This document shows positions 25,897-34,432 of a stretch of DNA of 64,000 nt, piece by piece. This DNA is from Litorimonas sp051251645. Its GTDB lineage: Bacteria; Pseudomonadota; Alphaproteobacteria; Caulobacterales; Maricaulaceae. A program made the position numbers and the translations under genes. The first letter of the stretch is position 1. The number at the start of each line of letters is the position of its first letter. The stretch spans positions 285,827 to 349,826 of the forward strand of contig JBPOEY010000003.1 in assembly GCA_051251645.1 (NCBI GenBank), written 5' to 3'. Under the pieces are notes generated by a model, which saw only the letters and a list, made by a program, of their open reading frames with translations, was not told where the DNA came from and did no database searches.

Positions 25897-27591
25897 TTAT
25901 GGGTAGGCCACGCCGTCCTTCACACGGCCCAAGACGCGAATGTCGTCCCAATTTTCCGCTGAGGTGTTCAGCGGGTTGCGGTCGACAATCGTGAAATCAG
26001 CGCGTTTTCCTGCTGCAATTGACCCAATTTCCGCTTCCAATCCAAGCGACCACGCTGCGTCGAGCGTGATCGCGCGTAACGCCTGTGTCGGAGTCAGTCG
26101 TTCATTCGGCAAACTCACGCCGCCTGTCTCTGTATCTCGCAACATATGCGCTTGCGCGGCCAGTAACGGGTAGGGCGGGGCAAGCGGCGCATCGCTATGC
26201 AATGTCGTCGGAATACCAAGGCGGGCTGTGCTGCCCATAGGCGAGAGATAGTCGGCTTTGTCGCCAATTGCGTCCGCCATGGTGCCACCCATGTAGCGGA
26301 CATAATGGCTGGCCGCTGAGACCCCTGCGGGCAATTTGGATAGACGCGTGATCTGTTTAGGTGTGAGAAGGGCAGCATGTTCGACGATCAGTCTTTGCCC
26401 GTCTGCGCCAGGCTTCTGCGACTCCAAGGCGGTGAGGGTGCTGTCCTGCGCCGCGTCGCCATTGGAATGGATATGAATGTCGAGCCCTGCGTCCCAATAG
26501 GACGCCATCAGGTCCGGTAATTCGTCAGGCTGGATGACCCAAAGCCCGGTTTGTCCTTTGCTCTGCCCGCCGACATACCCGGGCGCAGTCAGCTTCATTG
26601 TCTGACTGTAGAAGGCCGCGTCAGAGAAAAGTTTGACTTGTGGGAGAACGTCTTCGCGCGCGGCGGCCATGGTTGAGATCGTCTCGACTGTCGCGTCACC
26701 AAATTCTTGCAAAAAGGCACGGTGTTCAGGAACAAGATAGACGCGGTAGCCGTCGGTTTGGTCATGATGCGCGGCGAGGAAAGAGTCCTCAATCGCGCGT
26801 CCGAAAATGCCGTATCCCATTTCGGCGACGGTTGTGACACCTGCGTCTTGGAGCAGCGCTTCATATCGGTCCCAGCCGCGTTGAATATGCGTCGGATGCA
26901 TGATGACCGCGGCGATTTTCTCGAAAATCGCGAGCAGCGCGTCTTCATAAATTCGCCCTGTTAGTTCCCCGTCCGCATCCAATTCCACGCCGTGGAACTG
27001 CTCGGCCAGTGCGGGCGTCACGCCGACCATCTCAATCGCCGCGCTGTTGAGATAAAAGTCATGACCGGACCAGTGCCAAAGCAACAGCGGTCGGTCTTCG
27101 GTAATCGCGTCGAGATCGGCGCGACGAATGTTACCTTGGATCAGGTTATGATAACCCCACAGAACTAACGGTCCGTCTGGTGCTGTAGCTTCAATTTCGG
27201 CGATCCGCGCTAAAAGGGCCTCTCGACTTTTCAAGCCGGCGACCGCGCCGTCGGCCATAGGAACATTCCAAGGCGGCACCATTTCCGCGCCATACATCAT
27301 CGCACCGAGAGTCATGTGAACATGCGGGTCGATTAAGCCGGGCAGCAGAAATTGGTCGGCATATCGGTCGTCAATAATTGCGCCGCGCAACTGATTGTGC
27401 AACGTGTCGAAATCTCCCACGACCGTGATGCGACCGTCGCGTATCGCGACGCCTGTTGCGCTCGGTAGAGATGGGACGGCGGTGATGGCCGTTGTCTGAT
27501 AGAGCGTGACATCGGACATATCAGGACCGAAATCTTGTGAAGACTCATTGCATCCTGCCAACAACAATGCCGTAAACAACAGCTTCTTCAT
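25897..27591 (-). CDS. Lipoprotein amidohydrolase, family 3 (YtcJ-like)
   Basis: A 564-residue metal-dependent hydrolase with an N-terminal lipoprotein signal (MKKLLFTALLLAGC, Cys14), so it is anchored in the envelope rather than cytosolic. The metal-site HxH is in LLPGLIDPHVHMTLGA; other family signatures are RLIVEHAALLT, GIPTTLHSDAPLAPPYPL (metal Asp) and the C-terminal strand SIAAGKRADFTIVDRNPL. YtcJ-like enzymes deacylate N-acyl amino acids or related amides, but the substrate here is unknown. It reads away from rnpB and ends next to the CoA-transferase-like gene. Confidence 0.88.
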   Translation of the reverse strand: MKKLLFTALLLAGCNESSQDFGPDMSDVTLYQTTAITAVPSLPSATGVAIRDGRITVVGDFDTLHNQLRGAIIDDRYADQFLLPGLIDPHVHMTLGAMMYGAEMVPPWNVPMADGAVAGLKSREALLARIAEIEATAPDGPLVLWGYHNLIQGNIRRADLDAITEDRPLLLWHWSGHDFYLNSAAIEMVGVTPALAEQFHGVELDADGELTGRIYEDALLAIFEKIAAVIMHPTHIQRGWDRYEALLQDAGVTTVAEMGYGIFGRAIEDSFLAAHHDQTDGYRVYLVPEHRAFLQEFGDATVETISTMAAAREDVLPQVKLFSDAAFYSQTMKLTAPGYVGGQSKGQTGLWVIQPDELPDLMASYWDAGLDIHIHSNGDAAQDSTLTALESQKPGADGQRLIVEHAALLTPKQITRLSKLPAGVSAASHYVRYMGGTMADAIGDKADYLSPMGSTARLGIPTTLHSDAPLAPPYPLLAAQAHMLRDTETGGVSLPNERLTPTQALRAITLDAAWSLGLEAEIGSIAAGKRADFTIVDRNPLNTSAENWDDIRVLGRVKDGVAYP

Positions 27592-27612
27592 GGTTTGTCC
27601 CCTTAACCCCTC

Positions 27613-27640
27613 TTGACGCAGGGGGGTCTAACACGATTTA
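27613..27640 (+). promoter_or_regulatory. Probable sigma-70 promoter of rnpB
   Basis: TTGACG, a 16-base spacer and GATTTA place transcription start near 27648, which is where the RNase P P1 helix begins. The -10 match is weak, but the position is exactly right. Confidence 0.5.
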
Positions 27641-27647
27641 GAGCGCC

Positions 27648-28046
27648 TGTCAGAGGGCCGGGCGGCCGCGTCACTTTCGGGTGTCGAGGAAAGTCCGGGC
27701 TCCAATAAAGCAGGATGCCGGATAACGCCCGGCGAGGCCAAGAGATATCTTGGTCTCAGGGACAGTGCCACAGAGAGAAGACTACCTGGCGCGCTCATTT
27801 GTGAGTTGATCAGGAAAAGCTGAAAGGGTGCGGTAAGAGCGCACCGGGCCGCGTGTAAACGGGGCCGTCACGGTAAACCCCATCCGGAGCAAGACCAAAT
27901 AGGGACGGCGTATATCGCGCTTTGTCGATGTCGTCCGGGTCGGTTGCATGAGGTGTCGCGCAAGCGACATCCCAGATGAATGGCCGCCCCCGTATTGTCT
28001 TAACGGACATTGCGGGACAGAACCCGGCTTATAGGCCCTCTGACAC
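27648..28046 (+). ncRNA. rnpB: RNase P RNA, bacterial class A
   Basis: The catalytic RNA that trims 5-prime leaders from pre-tRNA. The universal 5-prime block GAGGAAAGTCCGGGCTCC is at about 27686-27703, GACAGTGCCACAGAGA follows near 27761, and the 3-prime block ACAGAACCCGGCTTAYAGG-type sequence ends near 28034. The first and last segments, GTCAGAGGGCC (27649-27659) and GGCCCTCTGAC (28034-28044), are perfectly complementary and form helix P1, which fixes both ends. Length of about 400 bases is normal for alphaproteobacteria. It sits between the amidohydrolase gene and the dcw operon; the short ORFs in it are spurious. Confidence 0.95.
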
Positions 28047-28090
28047 TTTATCCCCAAACAAGGGCCTTGATTTCCTTTCGGAACTCAAAC

Positions 28091-28099
28091 TTATCCACA
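28091..28099 (+). promoter_or_regulatory. Consensus DnaA box
   Basis: TTATCCACA matches the bacterial DnaA-box consensus at all nine positions. It is single, 45 bases after rnpB and 144 before the mraZ start, so DnaA control of the dcw operon is possible. It is not part of an origin-like cluster. Confidence 0.5.
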
Positions 28100-28172
28100 G
28101 AACTCACAGACTGTTAAGGGTTTGGAGATTATAGCTAACAAAACCTCTATGCGGCATTGATGACCATGATTT

Positions 28173-28207
28173 CCCACGATATCCCATGGATTGCCACGAC
28201 TCACCCC
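28173..28207. promoter_or_regulatory. Candidate MraZ operator (10-bp-spaced repeats)
   Basis: CCCAC, CCCAT, GCCAC and ACCCC start at 28173, 28183, 28193 and 28203, exactly 10 bases apart. Read on the minus strand the first two are GTGGG and ATGGG, so they correspond to the TGGGN repeats with 5-base spacers bound by E. coli MraZ, but in inverted orientation to the gene. The last two are weaker. A GANTC site (GACTC, 28198-28202) lies between repeats 3 and 4. Autoregulation of the dcw operon by MraZ is inferred. Confidence 0.55.
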
Positions 28208-28242
28208 ATCCCTGACCGGCGGGTCGTGCGCGGAGTTTTTCC

Positions 28243-28695
28243 ATGTTCTTGTCGACATCGACCAACACGATTGACGCGAAAGGCCGGACATCTGTTCCGT
28301 CAGCTTTCCGCGACACTGTGGGCGACGATGCGGCCATCTTCGTTTGGCCGAGTGTGCGCGGTGAATTTCTCGAAGGCGGAGGCAAGGCGCTAATGGAGTC
28401 TATTCAGCGCGAAATTTTTGATCGTGTGTCCGATGGCTCGCTCTCCCCTGAAGAGGCTGAGGCGCAACAAGTGATGCTGCTCGGGGAAGCGCGGCGGCTT
28501 GCATATGACACTACGGGTCGCATTGTTCTGCCCGCAGCATTTCGCGATCATGCGTCTCTGACCGACGCGGCGACTTTTGTCGGTCTTGGCAATCGCTTTC
28601 AAATTTGGAACCCGGCCGCGCATGCAAACCGCAAAGCGGAAATGCGCGACCGGGTTAAAAACACACCGCTTGTCATGGGTATCGTTCGTCCATGA
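28243..28695 (+). CDS. mraZ: Transcriptional regulator MraZ
   Basis: A 150-residue protein with two SpoVT/AbrB-type half-domains. Their hallmark turns are IDAKGRTSVPSAFRD (residues 10-24) and DTTGRIVLPAAFRDH (about 88-102). MraZ forms ring oligomers that bind tandem repeats upstream of its own gene and control the division/cell-wall operon; it also tempers RsmH. It is the first gene of the dcw operon, with candidate operator repeats at 28173-28207. Its end overlaps rsmH by ATGA. Confidence 0.95.
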   Translation: MFLSTSTNTIDAKGRTSVPSAFRDTVGDDAAIFVWPSVRGEFLEGGGKALMESIQREIFDRVSDGSLSPEEAEAQQVMLLGEARRLAYDTTGRIVLPAAFRDHASLTDAATFVGLGNRFQIWNPAAHANRKAEMRDRVKNTPLVMGIVRP

Positions 28696-29684
28696 TTGCC
28701 CGTCCGCATATCCCGGTCATGCTAGCCGAAGTGCTAGCGGCCGCACACGTCACAGACGGCGATGTTATTGTTGATGCGACATTCGGTAATGGCGGCTACA
28801 GCGAAGCTCTGCTAAATAGTGCGGATTGCTCTGTTATTGGACTCGATCGCGATCCGAGTGTGCAGCCACGAGCGAAGGCGTTAGCCGACGCGTACCTTGG
28901 ACGCTTCCAACTCGTTGAAACACCGTTTTCGGAGATGGATCAACATGGCCTGCCGATGGCAGATGCCGTAGTTTTCGATATTGGCGTGTCGTCGATGCAG
29001 ATCGATCAAGCGGAACGCGGATTTTCGTTTCAGAAAGATGGCCCGCTCGACATGCGGATGAGCCGGTCCGGCCCAACGGCCCGCGATGCGGTAATGACGT
29101 TAGATGAGGTCGAGCTCTCGACCTTGTTTAAATTCTACGGTGAAGAGCGTCACGCCCGCCGCGCCGCGCAGCGTATTGTCGAAGCCAGAGGTGAGGGCGA
29201 CATTGATACGACCGGGCAACTGGCAACGATCATCGAAAACGCGATTGGTCGGAGCGGGAAAATCCATCCAGCCACACGGATTTTCCAAGCCCTTCGCATC
29301 TATATTAATGATGAATTAGGCGAGCTTTATCGCGGACTGTGTGCCGCCGAGCGGTTGTTAAACCCAGGCGGACGTTTGGTCGTCGTGACCTTTCATTCGC
29401 TTGAAGATCGGATCGCGAAACAATTTCTGCGGGATCGGGCCGGGGAAGTCGAAGGCGGGTCTCGCTATGCACCGGCCATCGTGAAAACAGGACCTGATGC
29501 GAGTTTCACCTTACCGCGTCGATCGGTTGTGAAGCCGTCTAAGTCCGAAGAGTCAGAGAATCCGCGGTCACGGTCGGCGAAACTTCGCGTTGCTGTGCGG
29601 ACTAAGGCCCCCGCACAAGACGCCACCCCCACGGCTTGGCATCCGGCCAAGCTTATTTTGCCAACGCTGGAGCGTCTCAGATGA
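28692..29684 (+). CDS. rsmH: 16S rRNA (cytosine-1402 N4) methyltransferase RsmH
   Basis: A 330-residue SAM-dependent methyltransferase (formerly MraW) that modifies C1402 in the ribosomal P site. It starts with HIPVMLAEVLAAA, has the SAM motif VIVDATFGNGGYSEALL, the family signatures VVFDIGVSSMQIDQAERGFSF and DGPLDMRMS, an inserted helical domain, and VVTFHSLEDRIAKQFLR. Length and order are typical. ATG 28692 overlaps mraZ by 4 bases and its stop overlaps ftsL by 4. Confidence 0.97.
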   Translation: MIARPHIPVMLAEVLAAAHVTDGDVIVDATFGNGGYSEALLNSADCSVIGLDRDPSVQPRAKALADAYLGRFQLVETPFSEMDQHGLPMADAVVFDIGVSSMQIDQAERGFSFQKDGPLDMRMSRSGPTARDAVMTLDEVELSTLFKFYGEERHARRAAQRIVEARGEGDIDTTGQLATIIENAIGRSGKIHPATRIFQALRIYINDELGELYRGLCAAERLLNPGGRLVVVTFHSLEDRIAKQFLRDRAGEVEGGSRYAPAIVKTGPDASFTLPRRSVVKPSKSEESENPRSRSAKLRVAVRTKAPAQDATPTAWHPAKLILPTLERLR

Positions 29685-30001
29685 GCGCTGTGCCCTATGT
29701 CTATACGCCGGTCGACAGAACCTCGCGCCGCCTCGGTCTGTTCTTGCTGATCGTTTTAGGCCTTGGCCTGACCATGATGTTGTTCTTTGTCAAAACGCGG
29801 GCGCAAGATGCGCGTGAAGACGTCACTCGGCTTGAAGCGCAAATTGAAGAGCATGAATTGGCGATTTCGGTTCTGTCAGCAGAGGCGGCCGTTCTCTCTA
29901 ACCCAGAACGTTTGCGTCAGCTCTCCCGCGATCGTCTTGCCCTTGCGCCCGTCACAACGGACGGAACGGCGACACTCCAGGATCTGGAGGAGACGCCATG
30001 A
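29681..30001 (+). CDS. ftsL: Cell division protein FtsL
   Basis: A 106-residue bitopic membrane protein. ATG 29681 overlaps the rsmH stop as ATGA and is preferred over the in-frame ATG at 29636. A short cytoplasmic tail precedes one membrane helix (LGLFLLIVLGLGLTMMLFF, about residues 18-37), then a periplasmic leucine-zipper-like coiled coil (EDVTRLEAQIEEHELAISVL) and an SNPERLRQLSRDRLAL segment. FtsL forms the FtsQLB complex that activates FtsWI. Sequence conservation is low in this family, so the call leans on size, topology and position between rsmH and ftsI. Confidence 0.85.
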   Translation: MSAVPYVYTPVDRTSRRLGLFLLIVLGLGLTMMLFFVKTRAQDAREDVTRLEAQIEEHELAISVLSAEAAVLSNPERLRQLSRDRLALAPVTTDGTATLQDLEETP

Positions 30002-31662
30002 GCCTGTCTCCGTTTGCCAAAACCAAATCGGTCGCCTTGGCTGATGTGAATCATGTCGCTGTGTCCGAAGGGCGCATTCGTATTCGCATTAGTCTGGTTC
30101 TGTTTCTAACCATGATCGCGATTGTGTTGGTGCGTTTGGCGGAGGTATCGTTGCTTTCACCAGATGGGCATCTGCGAATTGCGCCTGAAGAGATCATCCA
30201 TCACCGCGCGGATATTACGGACCGCAATGGGTTGCTGCTCGCCACAACCCTGTCGAGCTATTCTCTTTATGCGGAGCCGTCGCGTATCTGGAACCCAGCC
30301 GAGACGGCAGAAGCGCTCGTCGCGTTACGCCCCGGATTGGACTTGGCCGAGGTCGCGGAACAATTGGCCTCAGACCGCGCATTTGTTTGGGTTGATCGCG
30401 GGCTGTCGCCCAAAGAACGCCAAGCCGTGTTCGAATTAGGCCATCCGGGTCTCGGGTTTCGGCGGGAAGCCAAACGCGCCTATCCTAACGCCCCCTTAGG
30501 CGCGCACCTCATCGGCTGGACCAATATTGATTTGGTCGGAGCCGCAGGGGTCGAACGATCCTTTGATGAGCGTTTAACAGCCGACAATGCGCCGGACTTG
30601 GCTGTGGCGATGGATGGCCGTGTGCAGTTCGCCATCGCCGAAGAATTAAAAGCCAGCGTCGATCATTTCTCTGCTTTGTCAGCTGCAGCCGTTTTGCTCG
30701 ACATCAAAAGTGGCGAAATTATCTCTATGGTGTCCGTGCCCGACTTTAATCCGAATAAATACGGCGCAGAATCGCCTGAAAGCCGTAAAAATCACGCCGC
30801 AATGTCGACCTATGATTTGGGTTCAGTGTTTAAGCCGCTGACAGTAGCGATGGCTTTGGAGGATGGATTGACGACACGCGATGAGATGTTTGATGTGCAC
30901 AAACCCTATAAGGTGCTGAACAAATTTATTCGGGATGATCATCCGGCCGAAGAAGCCCTTTCGCTCGATTATGTGCTGGCAGAATCGTCCAATCGCGGCA
31001 CTGCGATGCTGGCCCAAAGGATAGGAAAAGAGCGTCAGCAATTTTATCTTCGTGAACTTGGCTTGATGGGGCGCGTTCCTTACGAATTATCCGAGAGCGC
31101 TCATCCGCAAATTCAGGACTTCTGGGGCGAAATGGCGACTGTCACCGTCTCTTATGGTCACGGTATTTCCGTTACACCACTCGCGCTTGCGACGGCAACC
31201 GGGGCCTTGCTTAATGATGGCATGTATGTGGTGCCAACCGTTTTGAAGCGTGATGCCACTCGTCCGCCAGAGACCCACCGCGTTTTTTCTTCGCAAGTCT
31301 CCCACGATTTGGCTGATATGATGCGCCTGACCGTTGTTGAAGGCACAGGTAAGAAAGCCAATATTCCCGGCTTTGGTGTAATGGGTAAAACTGGCACGGC
31401 GGAGAAACCGGCCAATGGCGGTTATGATCAGAAACGTTTGGTCACGTCTTTCATCGCGGCTTTTCCGTATTCCGCTCCGCGTTATGCCTTAATCGTGACA
31501 TTGGACGAGCCGAAGGGGTTGCCAGAGACTTACAACTACGCGACGGCGGGCTGGAACGCAGCCCCGACGGCGGGTGCTATCATCGAACGGATCGGACCTA
31601 TGCTTCCAGGCGCGCGCGACCTGCCCAAAACGGCCGCTATTCCGACGGAGGCGCTACGATGA
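29998..31662 (+). CDS. ftsI: Septal peptidoglycan transpeptidase FtsI (PBP3)
   Basis: A 554-residue class B penicillin-binding protein, anchored by one N-terminal helix (ISLVLFLTMIAIVLVRLAEV). A pedestal domain precedes the transpeptidase domain, which has the acylated Ser276 in DLGSVFKP (S-x-x-K), Ser330-Ser-Asn332 in ESSNRG (S-x-N), and Lys464 in GKTGTAEKP (K-T-G). It cross-links septal peptidoglycan and is the target of beta-lactams; FtsW, in the same operon, is the partner glycosyltransferase. ATGA overlaps join it to ftsL and murE. Confidence 0.96.
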   Translation: MSLSPFAKTKSVALADVNHVAVSEGRIRIRISLVLFLTMIAIVLVRLAEVSLLSPDGHLRIAPEEIIHHRADITDRNGLLLATTLSSYSLYAEPSRIWNPAETAEALVALRPGLDLAEVAEQLASDRAFVWVDRGLSPKERQAVFELGHPGLGFRREAKRAYPNAPLGAHLIGWTNIDLVGAAGVERSFDERLTADNAPDLAVAMDGRVQFAIAEELKASVDHFSALSAAAVLLDIKSGEIISMVSVPDFNPNKYGAESPESRKNHAAMSTYDLGSVFKPLTVAMALEDGLTTRDEMFDVHKPYKVLNKFIRDDHPAEEALSLDYVLAESSNRGTAMLAQRIGKERQQFYLRELGLMGRVPYELSESAHPQIQDFWGEMATVTVSYGHGISVTPLALATATGALLNDGMYVVPTVLKRDATRPPETHRVFSSQVSHDLADMMRLTVVEGTGKKANIPGFGVMGKTGTAEKPANGGYDQKRLVTSFIAAFPYSAPRYALIVTLDEPKGLPETYNYATAGWNAAPTAGAIIERIGPMLPGARDLPKTAAIPTEALR

Positions 31663-33080
31663 TGCGTCTGACACTTAAGGATCTAGGCCTGAAATCTGAT
31701 GCTCTGGTAACAGGCTTATCTTGTGATTCTCGGCAGGTTGAGCCGGGCCATATTTTCGCCGCTCTGCCGGGGACCGCATTGGATGGGCGGGACTTTATTC
31801 CGCAGGCCATCAATAATGGCGCGATTTCTATTCTCAGCACACCAGATGCCGACACGAACGGAGTGCCCTTACTGGCGTCGGATGAACCGCGCTTGGATTA
31901 TGCGCGCCTTGCTAAACGGCTCTATCCGGGACAACCCGCGACCGTCGTGGCGGTCACAGGGACAAACGGGAAAAGCTCAACCGTCGAATTTTTGCGACAA
32001 ATTTGGCAAGCTGCGGGTCACCCTTCCGCGTGTTTCGGAACCTTGGGTGTTCGTAGTCCGAGCGGCCTGATGCCAATGAGTCACACCACCCCAGACGCGC
32101 TCGCTTTGCACAAAACGCTCAACGAGCTTCATGCTCAAGGCGTTACCCATGCGGCGATGGAGGCATCGTCCCACGGACTGGATCAGCGACGCATGGACGA
32201 AGTCGCACTGAGCGCCGCCGGATTTACCAATTTGACGCAAGACCATTACGATTATCACGAAACGCCTCAAGCCTATTTCGACGCCAAAGCCCGTCTGTTC
32301 ACGGAACTCCTGCCGGACCGCAGCCCTGTTGTTATCATGGTCGATGACCAAGCGGGGCGGGACCTGTTCGAAACCTGCGAGACCGCGGGTTTCTATGGCC
32401 GGTCCATCGGTTGGGCTGGGCGCGATATTCGCATTGCCGAGATTATGCCTCGCGCCGCGACGCAGAAAGTCACGCTCGTGATTGATGGAGACCGCGCTGT
32501 TGTCGAGATACCGCTCGCGGCTGAATTTCAGGCGTTGAATGCTGTCACCGCGTTGGGTCTGGCCCTGAGCACAGGCGTGCCGAAAGATGTTGCACTTAAA
32601 GCATTGGGAAAACTGTCTGGCGTTGCCGGACGTTTGGAAATGGCGGGCCGTAAGGCCAATGGTGCGCCAGTCTTTATCGATTTTGCCCATACGGAAGATG
32701 GGCTCAGTAAACTGCTGCGTTCCGTCCGTCCGCATGTCGAAAGTAAACTTCGCGTTGTTTTCGGGTGCGGGGGTGACCGGGACTCAGACAAGCGTTCAAA
32801 GATGGGGGCCGTTGCGGCACGTCATGCTGATGACGTCATTGTCACAGACGATAATCCGCGCAGTGAAGTTCCGGCGGAGATCCGCGCCACTATCATGCAA
32901 GGCTGCCCTGAGGCGACTGAAATTGGCGATCGCCGCGCCGCAATAGCCGAAGGGATTGCCCGGCTCGACGCGGGCGATTGTTTGGTCGTTGCCGGTAAAG
33001 GCCACGAACAAGGACAGATTGTCGGCGATACGGTCATTCCGTTCAACGATGTCACCGTCGTCCAAGAGTTGCTCGCATGA
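31659..33080 (+). CDS. murE: UDP-N-acetylmuramoyl-tripeptide synthetase MurE (meso-DAP type)
   Basis: A 473-residue cytosolic Mur ligase. It has the Rossmann-like N-terminal domain, the P-loop TGTNGKSS (100-107) and the C-terminal ligase domain. DNPRSE in VIVTDDNPRSE is the signature of enzymes that add meso-diaminopimelate, so the peptidoglycan should be DAP type. Reaction: UDP-MurNAc-Ala-Glu plus meso-DAP plus ATP to the tripeptide. A second ATG immediately follows the first (31662), so the start could be one codon later. Overlaps ftsI and murF by ATGA. Confidence 0.95.
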   Translation: MMRLTLKDLGLKSDALVTGLSCDSRQVEPGHIFAALPGTALDGRDFIPQAINNGAISILSTPDADTNGVPLLASDEPRLDYARLAKRLYPGQPATVVAVTGTNGKSSTVEFLRQIWQAAGHPSACFGTLGVRSPSGLMPMSHTTPDALALHKTLNELHAQGVTHAAMEASSHGLDQRRMDEVALSAAGFTNLTQDHYDYHETPQAYFDAKARLFTELLPDRSPVVIMVDDQAGRDLFETCETAGFYGRSIGWAGRDIRIAEIMPRAATQKVTLVIDGDRAVVEIPLAAEFQALNAVTALGLALSTGVPKDVALKALGKLSGVAGRLEMAGRKANGAPVFIDFAHTEDGLSKLLRSVRPHVESKLRVVFGCGGDRDSDKRSKMGAVAARHADDVIVTDDNPRSEVPAEIRATIMQGCPEATEIGDRRAAIAEGIARLDAGDCLVVAGKGHEQGQIVGDTVIPFNDVTVVQELLA

Positions 33081-34429
33081 GCGTCCTTTGGACATCTACA
33101 GACATTGCCGCCGCGACAGGCGGAACCGAAACCGGTGCGTTTCAGGCTACGGGGATTTCAATCGATACGCGCTCACTCCTACCGGGCGATTTATTTGTGC
33201 CCCTGACAAACACGCGTGACGGACATGATTTTATTGACGCGGCAATGACAGCGGGCGCCGCAGGAACGCTAACGGAAAAAGACGGGTTCTCCCCTGCTGT
33301 CAGAGTCTCGGACGCGCTGGCGGCACTGCAAGCCTTAGGTCAGGCGGGGCGTGACCGCAGCTCGGCCAAACGCATCGCCGTGACAGGGTCTGTCGGCAAG
33401 ACCAGCGTCAAAGACGCGCTGGCCGTTATGTTGGCGACGTATGGGTCGACCCATAAATCCCAACGCTCTTTCAACAACCATCTCGGAGTCCCGATCACAC
33501 TGGCAACGCTTCCTCAAGAAGCCGAGTTTGCCGTGTTTGAAACCGGGATGAACCATGCGGGTGAGCTGACCGATTTGTCGACTCAAGTCGCGCCGCACAT
33601 TGCGCTCATCACGACGGTTGCAAGCGCGCATCAGGCCAATTTCGAAAGCATCGAAGCCATCGCGGACGCCAAGGCTGAAATTCGTCACGGGTTAATGCCG
33701 GACGGCGTGTTGATCCTGAATGCCGATAATGAATACACCCCACGCATTCGGGCGCAGGCTGACGGCATCAAAATTATCACATTTGGTCACGCTGAAGGCG
33801 CGGACATCGCGATTGTGGGCTCAAACCATCATGCGCAGGGCGGAAATGTTCGGCTTCGCGTTGAAGACAAACAGATCGATGTGGTCTTGCAAGTGGCGGG
33901 GCGACATTGGGATCACAATGCGGCGGCTTGTATCGCCGTTGCGCGTGCGCTTGGACTTGACCTCAGCCAGGCCGCGCGGGCGTTGCGCAATGTGACGGCC
34001 AGTGATGGTCGCGGAAATGTCGCGCAGGTCAAAATTGCGGGAAAGTCAGTGACGCTAATCGATGAAAGTTACAACGCCAACCCGACCTCTATGCGCGCGG
34101 CTATTTCAGCGGCGTCATTAATGTCGGGTCGTAAAGTCGCCATTCTGGGCGATATGTATGAATTGGGTTCGGATGAGTTGGAGCAACATGCGGCGCTTGC
34201 CAGTCCACTTGTCGAGGCTGGTTTTGAGCGTGTCTTGATGATTGGCGAATGTATGCGCGCGCTGCGGGGCACACTTCCTCAAGGATTACGCGGCATTCAA
34301 GCTGACGCGATTGATCAAATAGAAGATGCATTGCTTGATGAGATTGAGGAGGGCGATGTCCTGCTCATCAAAGGGTCAAATGCGACGGGTCTAGGGCGGC
34401 TGGCGAAGCGGCTGAAAGGGGAGGGCTGA
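33077..34429 (+). CDS. murF: UDP-N-acetylmuramoyl-tripeptide-D-alanyl-D-alanine ligase MurF
   Basis: A 450-residue cytosolic Mur ligase that adds the D-Ala-D-Ala made by Ddl (same operon) to the UDP-MurNAc tripeptide. The P-loop is TGSVGKTS (103-110). FNNHLGVPITLATLP, ETGMNHAGELTDLS, DESYNANPTSMRAAI and LGDMYELGSDELEQH are all typical MurF blocks. Its ATG overlaps the murE stop; mraY follows after 3 bases. Confidence 0.96.
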   Translation: MSVLWTSTDIAAATGGTETGAFQATGISIDTRSLLPGDLFVPLTNTRDGHDFIDAAMTAGAAGTLTEKDGFSPAVRVSDALAALQALGQAGRDRSSAKRIAVTGSVGKTSVKDALAVMLATYGSTHKSQRSFNNHLGVPITLATLPQEAEFAVFETGMNHAGELTDLSTQVAPHIALITTVASAHQANFESIEAIADAKAEIRHGLMPDGVLILNADNEYTPRIRAQADGIKIITFGHAEGADIAIVGSNHHAQGGNVRLRVEDKQIDVVLQVAGRHWDHNAAACIAVARALGLDLSQAARALRNVTASDGRGNVAQVKIAGKSVTLIDESYNANPTSMRAAISAASLMSGRKVAILGDMYELGSDELEQHAALASPLVEAGFERVLMIGECMRALRGTLPQGLRGIQADAIDQIEDALLDEIEEGDVLLIKGSNATGLGRLAKRLKGEG

Positions 34430-34432
34430 CAT

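Noticed and set aside
27782..28057. Short minus-strand ORFs at the 3-prime half of rnpB
   Set aside because: They lie in the structured RNase P RNA on the opposite strand; no independent support.
31977..32735. 252-residue minus-strand ORF inside murE
   Set aside because: Shadow of the murE frame; no ribosome site and no family features.
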